Assembly (NCBI GenBank): GCA_964036045.1
Contig: OZ038394.1
Coordinates: 3,941,658 to 4,005,657 of the forward strand
From: Eutreptiella sp. 'Long Island Sound 2002'
Taxonomy: Eukaryota > Euglenozoa > Euglenophyceae > Eutreptiales > Eutreptiaceae
Direction of reading: 5' to 3'
Length of the DNA: 64,000 nucleotides
Below the pieces are notes generated by a model that did no database searches, was not told where the DNA came from, and saw nothing but the letters and a program-made list of their open reading frames with translations. Shown piece after piece: positions 10,259-21,830 of the stretch. The translations under genes and the position numbers were made by a program. Position 1 is the stretch's first letter. Each line of letters starts with the position of its first letter.

Positions 10259-12535
10259 GCAGCAGCAGCAGCACCACCCGTGAGTGACATTTTGTCCCAC
10301 TGGTTTATCATGGGGCCTGAAGAGTCACTATCCTGCAGCCAAGGCCACGGCAAAGCTTGCTTGCAAGCTTGCTGCAGAAGAACGACCACCACGGCCCTGT
10401 CAAAGCAGATTACGGGTGAACAACCGTCGATTTGGAATGATGAGTGGTAGAGCGTAATTGTACCCTTCTCGAGTCCTAAAAAGTTGTGCATGGTGACCTG
10501 AGAGATACGATGTCCCCGAGCAAAGAAAGAAAGAAGAGAGAGACAAAGAGGAGGAGGAAGAAAGGAGAAAAAAAAAGAGAGTCTCTCTCTCGCGCGCGCG
10601 CGCTTTCTCTCTCTCCCCCGGCGCTCTTCCTACTCTTCTCTCACACACAAGAGCGTTACCACCTAAGAACCATGTGTACATCTTGTGACAACGACAATGC
10701 GCAGGGACAGGGATCTGAATACACAGATAGGGGTGTAGACACCCACCCACACCCACAGACACTGAAAACGTCTGAAATAAGACATGATACACTGAGGGAT
10801 GTGCACATTGTGCTCAACTGAAGGTCAAAAACGGGATATTGCCCGATCCCATGGAGGGGCATGTGCCACCTTTCCGGGGTAGACATGCGCAATGCAATGA
10901 TCTGAAAGCAGCACGCATGGAGCAGGGCCGGGGGCATAGGCAGTGGACGGGGCCTTCGAACGCGTCCATGTTTGGATGGAGCTTTATCGAGACCAGCAGC
11001 AAGGGAGGTTGGGCAGCGGGTTCAGATGACGGGCTGCGTACCCGTGGCATTTGCCTTGGAAATACTGCCCTTCAAACACGTTGCCATTTGAGTAAAAGAG
11101 AGTTGTGGGCCCAGTGGCGATGTTGTCATCAAAGTGGCCCACGTGGACATGCATGGAGCCAAAGATGCAGTTGGGGTCCTCTGGTTTGAAGCGGTCCTCG
11201 GGAGTCCATTCAATCCCTGAAGGCATGTAGATTGCGTTCATTCCGAAAAATCGCGTCGATGCACATGCGACACTTGAAAAAATTAATCAGGTCTGCAAGA
11301 GCTGACCAGCTCCCCACCGAAACCTGCAAACTTGGGGCAATCGGGGGCCACTGCAGGAACATGAAAAGCGGGAAACGGCGAGAGAAAAATTTATGCAAAC
11401 GAGACGAAAACCGGGCGATGCCAATTGTTTTGGTCCCATTTTCCAACACATAGGCTCTTCCCATGATACGCCTCAAGGAGGAGCTACTGACCAACACTCG
11501 AGAAACAAGGGGAGATGGAAAAATGGGAAATCACCGCTACTCACCGGAGCAACGCTGAGCTTGCGTGCCTGCACCAGCACCTTGCATCCTCCTCCGGCAC
11601 CCTGCATTCTGCCTGGTCTTCCCGGGTCGAGGGCATCCTCCACGCGTGGCTGGGTGGGTTGGTTGTCCACCCCTGGGGATAGGGGTGAAGGGGGCGGGTT
11701 CAAAAACTGCGAGGGGGGGCATTAACAATTTTATCATAGTATAACCCCCCTTAACAAATGTCATCATGCGCTACCCCCCCCTCCGCCAACAAATGGCATC
11801 ATGGTATACCCCCACCCCCCAACAAATGTTGTCACGCAATACTCCCTCCAACAAAGAAAGTTTATCATGCTATTCAACCCCCTCCCCAATTGTTATCATG
11901 CTATACCCCCACCCCCTTAACACACGTGGGAGGTGGAGGGTGCACGTCTTCACTTTACCCCTCCCCGTCCGCACGGGTGGAGTATACTCCGGCAATCATT
12001 CCCAGGGATATCCACCTTCCAACGCGCACGCAGTGCGCACGCTGTGCACCGCGTGCAGCAGGTGTGTGCCCCCAGGGGCACAGGTAATTTGGCCTGACCA
12101 ACAGGGCCATGCCCTTGGCGAGGGGCTGTCCGGGTATGGGTGTATCCGGGTGGTCACTTTGGTCGGGGGGGGGGGGCGTCCAGGGGTGGGTAACCCCCTC
12201 CTCCTACGGTGTACGGCCATTCTAATACTTCCGTGGCCCGCCGCCCACCCCACCCGTGCCCACACGCACTTCCACAGACCTGGGCCGCATCGTTTCCCCT
12301 TCTTGTACAGCCCCTTGTAGACTCTTTTATTGGGATATCGAAAGAATCCGTTGCCCGAGAACGCCGTGCTTTCACTCACACACCCCTGGTACACCACCCC
12401 GTTGTTCATGATGTACCGGGGCTCATCGGGCGGCCGCGGAAGTGTCGGGTCGTACACCAGCCAGTTCTTGAGCAGCACACTATTCTGCCAAAGCACAGCA
12501 GAGGTGTATGGGCGAACGATGGGGCGGGGGTGAAG
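2620..12535 (-). CDS. MORN-repeat protein gene, multi-exon
   Basis: Minus-strand spliced gene encoding a MORN-repeat protein, a family of beta-hairpin repeats that often organise membrane- or cytoskeleton-associated complexes. Proposed exons in coding order are 12535(or 12484)-12280, 11216-11042, 9648-9575, 8053-7967, 5959-5785, 4925-4790, 4185-3750, 3041-2993 and 2846-about 2620. All have AG acceptors, and all internal exons have GT donors. Phases match at every junction except between 8053-7967 and 5959-5785, where one exon is probably missing. MORN units include VYKGLYKKGKRCGPG, VFEGQYFQGKCHG, IYSGEWSAGMMHGKG, YVGQWVHGQVCG and YRGQFKDGRPHGEG. After the repeats come a basic linker, a Ser/Thr-rich acidic region and a Pro-rich tail, so this is not a kinase-type MORN protein. 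The 5' start and 3' stop are not resolved. Introns carry G/C runs and microsatellites. Confidence 0.6.
2993..3041 (-). CDS. MORN gene, 49-base exon
   Basis: A strong pyrimidine-rich acceptor (TTTCCTTTTCAG) precedes this short exon and a GTATGC donor follows it. In the incoming phase 0 it encodes RPTKFVFYGKICGRPS. It leaves in phase 1, matching the next exon. Confidence 0.45.
3119..3420. repeat. TG/CG-rich alternating repeat and (GGCA)n
   Basis: Imperfect purine-pyrimidine alternation (TG, CG, TGCG) runs over about 200 bases, followed by CA-rich sequence and a clean GGCA tandem at 3381-3406. It lies in an intron of the MORN gene. Long CG/TG alternation can adopt Z-DNA. No coding role is likely despite long open frames. 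Confidence 0.8.
3750..4185 (-). CDS. MORN gene, Ser-rich exon
   Basis: A 436-base exon with acceptor TCTTTGCAG and donor CTCG/GTAGAAG, joined in phase 2 to 4925-4790. It encodes a Ser/Thr/Asp-rich, probably disordered segment with RESSDDGTTTSPKKS and SVSSCSTDSSKTP, followed by a more helical VAQRMVDSLASV end. The SP and SxxE/D-type sites suggest phosphorylation, but this is inference. It does not look like a catalytic domain. Confidence 0.5.
4790..4925 (-). CDS. MORN gene, linker exon
   Basis: The acceptor is GCTCGTCAG and the donor GTATGC. The first codon is split with the exon at 5959-5785, giving the MORN-like LVCEGNWEGSIED across the junction. The rest is basic and Ser-rich (SKVKSSVKKLLGSFTKSHS), a likely linker or membrane-binding amphipathic segment. 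Confidence 0.5.
5785..5959 (-). CDS. MORN gene, exon with two MORN units
   Basis: This is the best MORN exon. It encodes TAYRGQFKDGRPHGEG followed by ALLQGTWHDGERKGTG, both matching the YxGxWxxGxxHGxG pattern. Acceptor GGAGCCAG and donor AAG/GTGTTT are present. The length of 175 bases equals that of the exon at 11042-11216, consistent with exon duplication. Confidence 0.65.
7967..8053 (-). CDS. MORN gene, 87-base exon
   Basis: The acceptor is CGCCTGTTCAG and the donor CCCG/GTATGTG. In the phase set by the exon at 9648-9575 it encodes RRYVGQWVHGQVCGLG followed by SMQWPG, a clear MORN unit. It exits in phase 1, which does not match the phase-0 entry of the next recognised exon. Confidence 0.55.
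8210..8500. repeat. GGCGGTCYAATCCC minisatellite
   Basis: About 16-20 imperfect tandem units of roughly 14-17 bases, consensus near GGCGGTCYAATCCC. Some variants have CTAATCCAAGC. It lies in an intron of the MORN gene. The long minus-strand open frame across it is a by-product of the repeat. Confidence 0.8.
8904..8976 (-). CDS. Possible extra MORN-like exon
   Basis: A 73-base minus-strand segment with AG acceptor and GT donor encodes LVMYFNNRTYDGTALH, similar to the LFYSNGNVFEGQYF stretch of the exon at 11216-11042. Its phase does not fit the flanking exons, so it may be a relic or an alternative exon. Confidence 0.25.
9140..9260. repeat. Imperfect GTGCATTTTTCGGCCA repeats
   Basis: Three loose repeats of a GTGCATTTT...GGCCA(C/T)TTT motif occur between 9155 and 9250. 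No gene is apparent. They lie in an intron of the MORN gene. Confidence 0.5.
9575..9648 (-). CDS. MORN gene, 74-base exon
   Basis: The acceptor is GATGTTGCAG and the donor AAAG/GTCTGC. It joins the previous exon in phase 2 and the next in phase 1. It encodes FGKLVTHHGMIYSGEWSAGM and then MHGKG, a textbook MORN unit. Confidence 0.65.
10166..10275. repeat. (AAC)n/(CAG)n microsatellite
   Basis: A long AAC trinucleotide tract (about 10199-10256) is followed by CAG units. It sits in an intron of the MORN gene. The poly-Leu, poly-Val and poly-Asn frames it creates are artefacts. Confidence 0.9.
11042..11216 (-). CDS. MORN gene, 175-base exon
   Basis: The acceptor is ATGCCTTCAG and the donor CACGG/GTACGC. 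The incoming phase 1 from the exon at 12280 gives GIEWTPEDRFKPEDPN, then a TGPTTLFYSNGNVFEG and QYFQGKCHG MORN unit. The PEDPN motif is shared with the exon at 13533-13717. Confidence 0.65.
12280..12535 (-). CDS. MORN gene, upstream MORN exon
   Basis: It encodes VYQG...SGNGFFRYPNKR followed by VYKGLYKKGKRCGPG, two MORN units. An AG acceptor exists at 12536-12538 and an alternative at 12485-12487; both keep the same frame. The donor GCCCAG/GTCTGT gives phase 1, matching the next exon. Confidence 0.6.
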
Positions 12536-13532
12536 CTGGGACACCGCGGCTCTGACTCGCAGCGCGGCTAGACATGGCTCCTAAAAGATTGAATTTCGGG
12601 GGGGGGGGGGGGGGGGATGCCCCGTTTCTGCTATCTGTGGCCGTTTTTGTCTTGTCAACGGCGCCCTGCCATGCTCTCCCCACAGGTATACGCCAACTCA
12701 GCGGCGGTTTGTAAGCCCTCATTATGACTGCCAAAAGTACGTCAGGCGGGCTTTCAGAGCAACAGCGGGGACTTCCTCCACAACAATAACCCAATCTGGA
12801 TGCTTTTGACGGCAATGTGCTTCACGATTATGGGGGTAGTTGCACGGCGCGCGCCAGGCGGACCTTTTGAGCTGATTGTCCCGGGAACGGCCGGATCCCC
12901 CCCCCCGCGCCCGCCCGCCCGCCCGTGCGCACACACAACGATATGCAAAGTGGCAAAAAAAAACAGACACGAAGCACGTGTATGCCTGCCCCCATTTGCT
13001 TTAACAGTTGTGCCGCCCTCATGTGTGCCCCCTGTTTGGCTCATCGGGCCCCCTTGGGAATGTTGGAATATGGATACAGTTGATTGCTGGAGTGGTTTCA
13101 GACGGCCGCACTGCAGCAATGGTCTGATGCTTCTTCGCTGGCCTCAGCGACCTTTCCTCCCTCTCCACACGACAGCAAGACTATGTGCAAGTCATGCATC
13201 CCTACCGTGCCCTGCAACCCCCCCGCATGCCCATGCTCCGACCCCTGTGTAGAGGCCCTCATGAGGGGCGACGTGTGTGTTTGTGTTTATGTGCGGGAGT
13301 GTGTGTGAAAGTGTGAGAACCAAAATCTATGGTAGTGAGGCGCATAGGCTGGTCACTATTGCGGTGCACCACAACTGATATTGGACAGGACAGGGCATCA
13401 ACAGCAGGAGGCTGCACATACTTTGGGCACCACAATGATGTCATCATCGTCCTTAGAAGCCGCCTCTCGATACTCACCATCGCACTCCGCCGCACTCGGA
13501 AGTCCTGTCATTTTGCATGCACCCTACAACAC

Positions 13533-13717
13533 CTGTAAAACGACCACTGCCCCTCAAAGCACTTGCATGCACCATGTTAGGATCTTCAGGATACCACTTG
13601 CATCCCGGAAACCAGTTCAAAGCCTGTCTGCTCCGCCAGTACACCCGGATACCATGCGTCGTTTTCAGCTCTGTTTTCAGGTTGAAGAGGGCAGGGTCGT
13701 ACCAAAATGCGTACCTA
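13533..13717 (-). CDS. Probable 5' exon of MORN gene
   Basis: The minus-strand exon ends TTTTACAG/GTGTTG. It encodes RYAFWYDPALFNLKTELKT and, later, KWYPEDPNMVHA. The WYPEDPN stretch parallels the WTPEDRFKPEDPN stretch of the exon at 11042-11216, so it is placed in the same gene. Its exit phase (1) does not fit the next recognised exon (phase 0), so a missing exon or alternative donor is likely. The true start codon lies further upstream and was not identified. Confidence 0.4.
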
Positions 13718-13929
13718 CTGGGCACTCAGTAGTCAGGCGAGATCACAGCCAACGCGCAAGTGGCACACTTGTGAGGTATTTTTCACGGAAATGCGATCGA
13801 GTGCGAAACTCAATCTACTTTTCTCTCTCTCACAGGCAATAGAAAATGCACTTATGTATGTACCGGAGGACCACCGAAGCCGGAACGTTGGGCTACAGTC
13901 CCCCTTGGTCGGCGAGAGCACGGTGCAGT

Positions 13930-16900
13930 GATCCTAGTCCCAAAACTGTCAATGATTCATTATGGACCGATCCGAGGCTTTCTTTAGATTGGTGAGAGAC
14001 ACAATCACAGTGCTCGCTGCTTTGTTGAGGCTTTGATGCATTGATTGCCGAAATCTGTTCGAACCGACCATTGCGCTGCCGAAAGATTGACGGTACCACC
14101 AAAGCACAAAAAAATTGTGCCTGTGCTCGGAATCTGCTCACAAAATGAAAGACGGTGGCCACTATTGAACAAATTCAACAAATGGAGCGGACAACTTCCT
14201 CCACAGGAGCATTTCTAGGATTACTCAGGTGTGCAGCCGAACGAGAGAGATCACACGTTCAAGGCATTGCGCAATAAAGCAAAAAGCAAAAGGCAAGGGC
14301 CCCCCTGGGCTCTGCCCGTGGGGCGTCCTCCTCTGTGCAGCGGAAGGATTGATCAACACACGGCACATTGCCCAACCCCTGTAACAAATCCAAAAGTCTC
14401 AGGTATCCGACAGTAGAAACGTGCACAATCGCTTGGGTCGTGGACAAATTTGGCAGCTTTTTCTGCTTGCAAATTGACCATGCTCTAGAAAGATACCAAT
14501 TTAACAAGAAAGCATTCGCACTCATCTATCCTTCATCGCCTGCTATGTTGAAGCCCCCTCCCCAGCCCGTTGCTTTGCAAGAGCAAGCCAAGCATTGGGT
14601 CCCTGATAAACACAATCTCGCTCCATAACAACAATATTTGTTCATGAAGAAGAGGCTGTACCGCGTTGACGGCAACTTGACCCGAAAACCCGTCCCCGTG
14701 GGTCCGAATAGCAGTTCATTTCCAAATAGCCGTTCTATGACAGCCAAACTTTGGGATGTGATTCTCCTTGGCAGAGCCATCTGTAGAAAAAGGTTGGAAT
14801 CATCCTCTTAACTCCAACTCAGACTCCAAGTGCAACTAAAACTCCGATTCAACGTCTAGCTTGACGTCAAAAGCACACGACACGCTGTGGGGATTCTGTC
14901 ATCCAATGCAAAATACTCACCAAACAATGTGTAGCCTTTCCCCAATTGAAACGTGAAACAAAACAACAGCATCACGACTATTTTTTCCTTCCCTTGCCCG
15001 AGTGAAACGCCACAAAAACAAACATTTATGGCATGCGATGCATGTAATTGCCCCTTGCCTGGCAACAGGAGCGGTGTATGTTGTCCAATCTCCCCACCCA
15101 CGATAACACAAGTAGCAATTTGCGCCTTTCCATTGCTTGCCTGCCGTGTTGTGCTGTCCCCTGTGACCCCAGCGCAGCGTGCCCAGCATGCGCATGCAGG
15201 CAAGAGAGGTGGACGGACGAAGGGAGGGAGGGTGGTGGGGGGAAAGAGGAAGTGGGAAATGGGGGGAGAGGGAAGGGTAGGGGGAGGGAGACACGGAAGC
15301 GGACGAGAGAAATAAGCTATGCGGCGTTTGAGGCGGGAAAAGTGCCGAAAAAGAATTGGTGGGAAATGGTGGGAACGCGGAGCGCAATCCAGCCATTGTG
15401 CAAATGGCACTTCTGGCAATATGATTCGTAGACACACCAGCTATCCTCAAGTCTGCATTGCGATTCGCTTTCATTGAGAACCCAACTTCACGAATCCACA
15501 CGCAAATGTCATGCGCATGTTGAAAAGCCTTTTGAGCGGTGCCAGTTCGATAAGTCCAGTCCAAGGAAATGACTCGTGTATGGTCGTAAAGAGTTGCTGC
15601 TTTACAGTACCCAACCCGGGTAGTTACTTGTTGCCCGGAAACTTTAACCCCCTCCCCTTTAGGCGTTTGGGTCTGTTTGAGGTAAAAGAAAAATTGGCTA
15701 GAGGAAAATGAATTGTACCAAAAGGGCCGGCCGTTCTTCGGTTATGGACGGCCCGATCCTCGTGACGTAGGCGGTTTGCGGTGTTGCATGTTTGGCGCCA
15801 CCAAGGCGCCTATTGAGATGCTTTTACCCCTAGAATTACTACACTCGGGCCCACCAACCAACCATGACCACTATGACTTTATATAGGGCACAAGGACAAG
15901 TTGTAGGGCACAAGGACAAGTTGCTGGGCAACAAAGCCCATGGTTAAGCACCATATCGCGTGCGGCTACATGCGTTTCATAGATGCATCGTATTTTGCTA
16001 TTGACATCATGTGGGAATGCAAAATGCCAAATTCTTCCTGTATCGCTTAGCTGTAGCGCAACTTCCTTTTTTTTTTGCGTGCCTAGTGCCCGAGTGAATT
16101 TGCGAGGTGCCTATGCGGAGGTGTGCGGATGCAACGCGGATCCTCAAGATGCTTACCAGATCTCCTCGTCATCCCGGCGTCATTGTCTTGCCCGCGCCGA
16201 CTGCCAGTCAGCCCTCCGGAAAGAAACGAAAGATTTTCATGTGCGGTCCCTCTCATTTGCCCATTTCAATTCTAAAGATTGCGAGAAGCATGGCAAAAAA
16301 AAGCCCAACAGTTGAGGACAATGTGTGCGGATCCCAAAGTCGTGCGAGTACGAGTTTTACCTCATGTAACTGGGATATGCTTCACGATCCTCAAATCTGG
16401 GAACTCAAGTACGTAAACGGAGAATGGAGAGAGGCAAAGCTGGCACGGGTTACATACGTAGGATATTAGAAGCGGTGGCAAGGTTTTAGTGGCGACACTC
16501 CCCATCGCCCCCAACGGGGACTAATACCGACTCTTTTGGGGAGGTGTGCTTCAATGGGGAGGTGTGCTTCAATCCCATCTTGGTTTAGGCCTTGTGTAGC
16601 TTTCATGGCAATCGTATTCATCCGTAGCAAAAGAGTGCCATTGGTGCACCCCCCCCCCCCCGACATACATTGCTCGGGCGCAACCCCCCCCCCCGTTTGG
16701 GTCCCCCCCAAACCGCCACCTTGGCCATCTGAATAAACCTTCAAGGCGGTGGCATCGGGGATTGGGGACGGGTCAATGTTGATTGATCCTAATGGCGCAT
16801 TGGTTGTGCGATTCTTGCGAGGGGCGCACCTCTATTGTGTGTTGACATTGTCGCCGTTGCAAGTGTTGTAGCGGCCGCCGCCATGCCGTGACCGTTATTG

Positions 16901-17600
16901 CTAGGGACGTTGGTGGTGGTGGTTATTAGGTGTTAAGGTCGCTCTTATCGGGTAGTGCAACGCGATGCGAGGCAAGGGGTGGTGAAGGAACCGGAGGAGA
17001 AACGGGCTCATGCTAGTGTAGTGTGGATAGGAGCAAAGAAGCGCAGTCTTGTGAGGTCAATTCGCCAGCTCCAAACTTAGTCTACACAAGCCAACACAAA
17101 CATTGTGGTGTAGGCGAGGCTTGAGGTTTTGAAGAGGTTAGCAAGGGTACTATTCCTAACATTCAACTGAAGTGCGCGTTGAATGCACCAGAAGGCCCAC
17201 GGCGATCTCGTGATACGCAACAAGACATGCCGACGGCGGGGCGATAGAAACACAACCAACTCGCAATGTGCGCGCTCCGGGCACCTATACAATTCCTGCG
17301 CACTAGGGTTAAGTCTTTTGGAACACGAACCCCCAACAACACGCAAACGGAAACCGTTGCCTTAAAGATTCCGAAATCGGGGATGGACACGCTCTGACGA
17401 GCTAAGCTACAAAGTGGAGAAAGATAGGTCGATGGTTCCGTTTTTACTCTTCCCTTTGTTGAGGCTACCACCGCGTGACAAGGCGATAGTTGAGATGCCC
17501 GGGTTGCCGTACCGCGCTTTACGCACCATACAGTCTCCAAGCAAGGTGAAGTGCAACCGAAAACGTTTGTCGCGGGGATGCGCCCGGAGGTCAAAGCCAA
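13930..17600. other. Region without supportable gene
   Basis: Frames are short and lack domain signatures. A purine-rich stretch at about 15205-15300 (AGGGAGGG-type) explains the long Pro/Ser-rich minus-strand frames. Near 15878-15930 the GGGCACAAGGACAAGTTG motif occurs twice in tandem. A GGGGAGGTGTGCTTCAAT unit is duplicated at about 16539-16572. Confidence 0.4.
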
Positions 17601-17657
17601 GGGAAGAAAAAGAGTGTAGTGTGAGATCTTTACGGCGGGGGCTTGCGAAGCTGTGTT

Positions 17658-18218
17658 TCACGGCTCATACTTGCGGAAAATCTTCACAAAGTCCTCCGAA
17701 TTCACCTGTCCGGTCTTGTCAACCCCGGCATAGGCCATCATTTGTTGTAATTCCTCAGGCTTGAGCCGATCCCCAATCATGTCGGCAACCGCCTTCAAAT
17801 CCTCCTCCGTGATGTAACCTCGGTCTCGGCATCCCATGTCGAAAAGCGGCATCGTGTCCAAGATAGCCTCGTGCCTTTGTCTGTTATCTAATTTGTGGGT
17901 CATCACTTGCTCGAACTCATTGTACCCTAAGCCTTCCATCGCGTCAATCCCAAGCTCGTCCAATAATTCTTGCACCTGAGTGATTGTGAACTCAAAGCCC
18001 AAGAGGCTCAGGCCTTGTTGGAATTCGGCCTTGCCCAATTGCCCGGAGTTGTTCACATCAAGACTCACGAAGAGTTGCTTGATGCGTGCGCCGTCTTCGT
18101 TATCGGAAACGGTTGGATCTGCGTTGTGTGCCAAGGTGTCCTTATTTTCAGTGTCGATGCTCTTGAGGCAGTTCTCATCATCCATGTTTTTCCGCTGCGA
18201 GAATGGCGTATTACACAC
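17658..18218 (-). CDS. Divergent centrin (EF-hand protein)
   Basis: An intact 186-residue ORF with the centrin pattern of four EF-hand positions in two lobes. Centrins are calcium-binding proteins of centrioles, basal bodies and contractile fibres. Hand 1 has a canonical loop (D54 to E65, DVNNSGQLGKAE) followed by LSLLGFEFT, the equivalent of the centrin RALGFEP segment. The linker HKLDNRQRHEAIL aligns with the centrin GERDSREEIL region. Hand 2 (about 90-101), hand 3 (127-138) and hand 4 (164-175) have altered loops; hand 4 starts with Ala. The C-terminus FVKIFRKYEP resembles the centrin tail. The first 40 residues are acidic and variable; a second Met at residue 12 is an alternative start. 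No intron is seen. It could also be called calmodulin-like, but the linker and length favour centrin. Confidence 0.75.
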   Translation of the reverse strand: MCNTPFSQRKNMDDENCLKSIDTENKDTLAHNADPTVSDNEDGARIKQLFVSLDVNNSGQLGKAEFQQGLSLLGFEFTITQVQELLDELGIDAMEGLGYNEFEQVMTHKLDNRQRHEAILDTMPLFDMGCRDRGYITEEDLKAVADMIGDRLKPEELQQMMAYAGVDKTGQVNSEDFVKIFRKYEP

Positions 18219-18299
18219 TAGCGTGCTTAACTTTCAAACTCGTTGGCGTTGCCGTTGAAAACACGACGCTCGCCACAAATGCTACCTATATCCCCTTTT

Positions 18300-21200
18300 C
18301 CTTCTCCTTGGCAATGAATCACATTGCTACTCGCCGAATCCTTCGAGTGGCTTGCACCGTGGAAAGAGAACCTCACTTCGTTTTCGATGGAACGATGACC
18401 TATCTCTCTCCGTCGGTTTTCGCTAGCGGCCACCATTTCCGAGAAAATCACTTGCACTCCGGTAGTCCAATGGGTTTCCCGAGATATCTCCATATGACCA
18501 TGTGATGGACCGTGGCTCTGGGTATTTTGAAGTGCCCTTGCCGATGCAACACAGGTTGGCACGGCAAAGCGAGGCAACACGGAGACTTATCAAAGTGACA
18601 TTACAAAAGGAGAAAGTTAAACCCCACAATGCGCCGTATTTCACCACTAACCAAGTTCCAAGATCTCCCTCGCGATCGGCAATTACGACCAAGGCTTACT
18701 CACGTCGGGGTCCCTTAAGTCCGTCAAGGCGTTGTACTTTGGCCCCATCAATTCACCATGACGTGATTCGCATGGAAATGACTCAAAATGCAGGTGGACA
18801 ACACCTCCATATGCGGCCACAGGATATTCGCGAATTCCGCGAAATCCGGCACAAATGTGGCTTGGGGGGGCCACATTTAGGCCACTTGAACACTTCAACT
18901 TGAGTACAGGGTCTGACCCCCCCCCCCCCTTGGGACCCCCCTCCCTCCCTCCCTCCCTCAGCTCCCTCCCTCCTGCCCCCGGCTCCCTCCCTCCCTCCGT
19001 CGGCTAAAGTCCCCCCCCCCCCACCTTCTTTCTCGTCTACTTTACCTCTCTTCCTCCCTCCTTTGCAATGCAATGCATAGACAACAAAGAGCGAAGAAAT
19101 TCTCCAATGAGCTTGTCAAGAACACGATATGTTTACTCATCCAGGAGCTGAGCTGGCCACTTGCAGGATGCCGCAACCTGTTGTGGTGTGCCTTGTCACC
19201 CTTGCTGGTGAACACCCACCGGCATTGGGCACATGCACCATGGCCGTTCAACATGGCCGTGTCGTAACCTAAAAGGTACTTGGCCGTTTAGAACTCCATT
19301 ACAAGTGGTTTGGCCAAACTACCACTTGGGATGTACAAATGCAAGCATTACAAATGCTAGTAGCAAATCCTTAGATGCACTCCACAGACCAACACACCTT
19401 AGTTCAGAACCGGCTATTTTGTGGCCAAGGAGACGGAGCAACAGCGAACAGTGCACAGCTTTCACTCTTGTTCAACTCTACATAGAATGCACCATTTCGG
19501 CAACCATGCCAAATTATGCCGGATCCAGCAGGAAATTGTACCAGAATAAAAACTATGTATGTTCCAATCATAATGATATAAAAAACGCATTCATACCGTT
19601 CCGAAACAAAGAAATAAATGTCTGCTAGGCCACAAATTCGTCGCCGGCCTGTTGCGCGACACCCAACTTGAGTACGGGCCGCGACCCCCCCCCCCCCCCT
19701 GTGCTGAAGCGTTCAACTCGCCTAAATGTGGCCCCCCTTGATGAGCAACAGGATCCCCTCAGATCAGCACTCCGGTCAGCACTCCTTGCTTGGTAGTACA
19801 CGTATGGAGTTGCCATAGCAATATGATGCAAGCCCAAAAGGTGTTGCCAAAAATTTTCAGTCGTCAGCTACCTTTTTGAGTCGCCAACAACTTGGAGGGA
19901 CCCACAAGCAACGACTTTTCTGTAGTCCAAGACGACAAACTGTCTCCCAGCAATAGGGGATCCTCCTCATTTGGGATCTTTGTGTGTAGCACGAATCGTG
20001 CCATTTCTAAACCATTTTTTTCCTTGAACAAGTCGTACCAACAATGGTACCAATGGTACCACCACTTCCACCATTACCACGAAAATAGTAGAGCCTAAGC
20101 CTAAGCCATCACAACTAAGGAGGCTCTCCGCATCTATTGTCTCGTGTCTATTCTTTTTCGCCTATGGATCTGTGAGGAGCTGTTTTACTCTTGTTGCACT
20201 CTCTGTGCTCCCTTACCTTGAATTTCACTCTCTGTGCTCCCTTACCTTGAATTTCATGCGCTATGCAACGCCGCCGTGGGAGCTAGGATTCGGGGGGCTT
20301 TTGAGGGGTTAGAATAGAGGAGGGGTCGGGGGATGTACAAGCACTTCTTGCCGTGCCATTCCGTGACATGCCGGGGGTGGGGGGGGCTTTGGGTGTTGAG
20401 CCGCGCATGGATTTCAGGATTTGGATTTCTTCCACGAAATTACGATTTGGAAGCATGTCGAGATTTAAAATTTGATGTACTTTCGAGTCGATTTTTTGCG
20501 AAGGTGCACGATTCTGTCACCTGTTGATCAAATCGTTGGTTCCGGCGATCACGCAGCAAGATAGCAAGATTCTGAGCTCGAATTTGGATTTTGCGTCAAA
20601 AACTGCCGGACAACACAGCTTTAGCTATCAAAAATTGCAATGGTGGGCCCAAGTTATGTCGCAGTTCCAATCCATGTGGTCCGCCCACTTCAGGCAGCGT
20701 TTGGTTGGATGCAAATAGCACCTGGAAAATCCGTATTTTTTGATCAACTTTCCGGAGCATGATGTATAATGGTATGTTGTTAAACAACATCCTTACCAGC
20801 TGCAACATAATTTCTACCACGCCCACATTCCATGACATCTCCACTGCCATGTTGAGTACAAGAAGAGAAGCTGAAGCTTGAGCCTTGCTAACGCCCCGTG
20901 TCATCAAGGATTGGGAGGCACAATCCCGGCGTCCTAGAGGCACTTTCCGTGAGCGTACAAAACGCATTGGAGTGCTAAGTAACCGATTCGAAAAATGCAA
21001 TGTAAGAAGTGAATGAGAATTGTTCATTCATCGACATCGAACATGCCGATAAGCACCTTGAGCGCTTGAGGTTGTGTGCGGGTCGGAGATTACCGAAAGG
21101 GGTTCCAACGCCTCGTGTCGCATGATGTATTTGGGGCCCCAATTCAATAGACCTCCACATTTTTTTGCCAATTGCAAAATAGCTCTTGTTGATCTTGGCG

Positions 21201-21830
21201 GGGGAATATGAAAGAGGGGTTGTGCATATCACTCTTGTTTCATATATCGTAGGCCATTGAATCCCATAGCCCTAGGCTTTTGAATCCCACGGCCCTAGCC
21301 CCCAGCACTTGTGAACCAATGTTCCGGTTAGTCCCACCCATTTCCATGATCTGAGAAAAATTACCGGGAGCCGAGAAAAATTACCAGGATCGTTATCCCG
21401 CGAATCCTACGACCGTCGACCACGCGCACAGAAAATGACCGTGGTTGTAGCGATTTGAGAGAGGGGCTTCCTTCCCATGCAAAGACGGATTGCGGCTCTC
21501 ATTGTTCACCCAACTGCATCAAACACAAACGCAGGTAGGGTTTGGTGTCAATTTTTGCGGCTCAAAAGAGGCTTCATCTAGCCAACGCAAATTTGCAAAG
21601 GAATTGTCTGGACAACGGTTGTTCGTGGTACGGAAAGAATGGTGTTTGAGAAAGACTAGGATGGGTGTGGAATCAATTTATGCAAGGGAAAGATGGTACT
21701 AAGGTAAATTTTTTTGCTCCAAAATTGGACTTTGTTAGCACAGTAACACAAGGGAAGGCGGGGTAATTTCAAAATACCCATAACACGACGTGTTGACACA
21801 TACCACTAGGTCCACGTGACGCAACACTTT
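18300..21830. other. Region without supportable gene
   Basis: No domain-bearing frame was found. It holds G/C runs, a CCCT-rich stretch (18945-18995) and a short dispersed repeat. That repeat carries GGCCACATTTAGGC, TTGAAC and CAACTTGAGTAC motifs and appears at 18860-18930 and, rearranged or inverted, at 19660-19740. Confidence 0.4.
20197..20254. repeat. 29-base exact tandem duplication
   Basis: Two identical 29-base units, 20197-20225 and 20226-20254, starting CACTCTCTGTGCTCCC. Confidence 0.9.
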
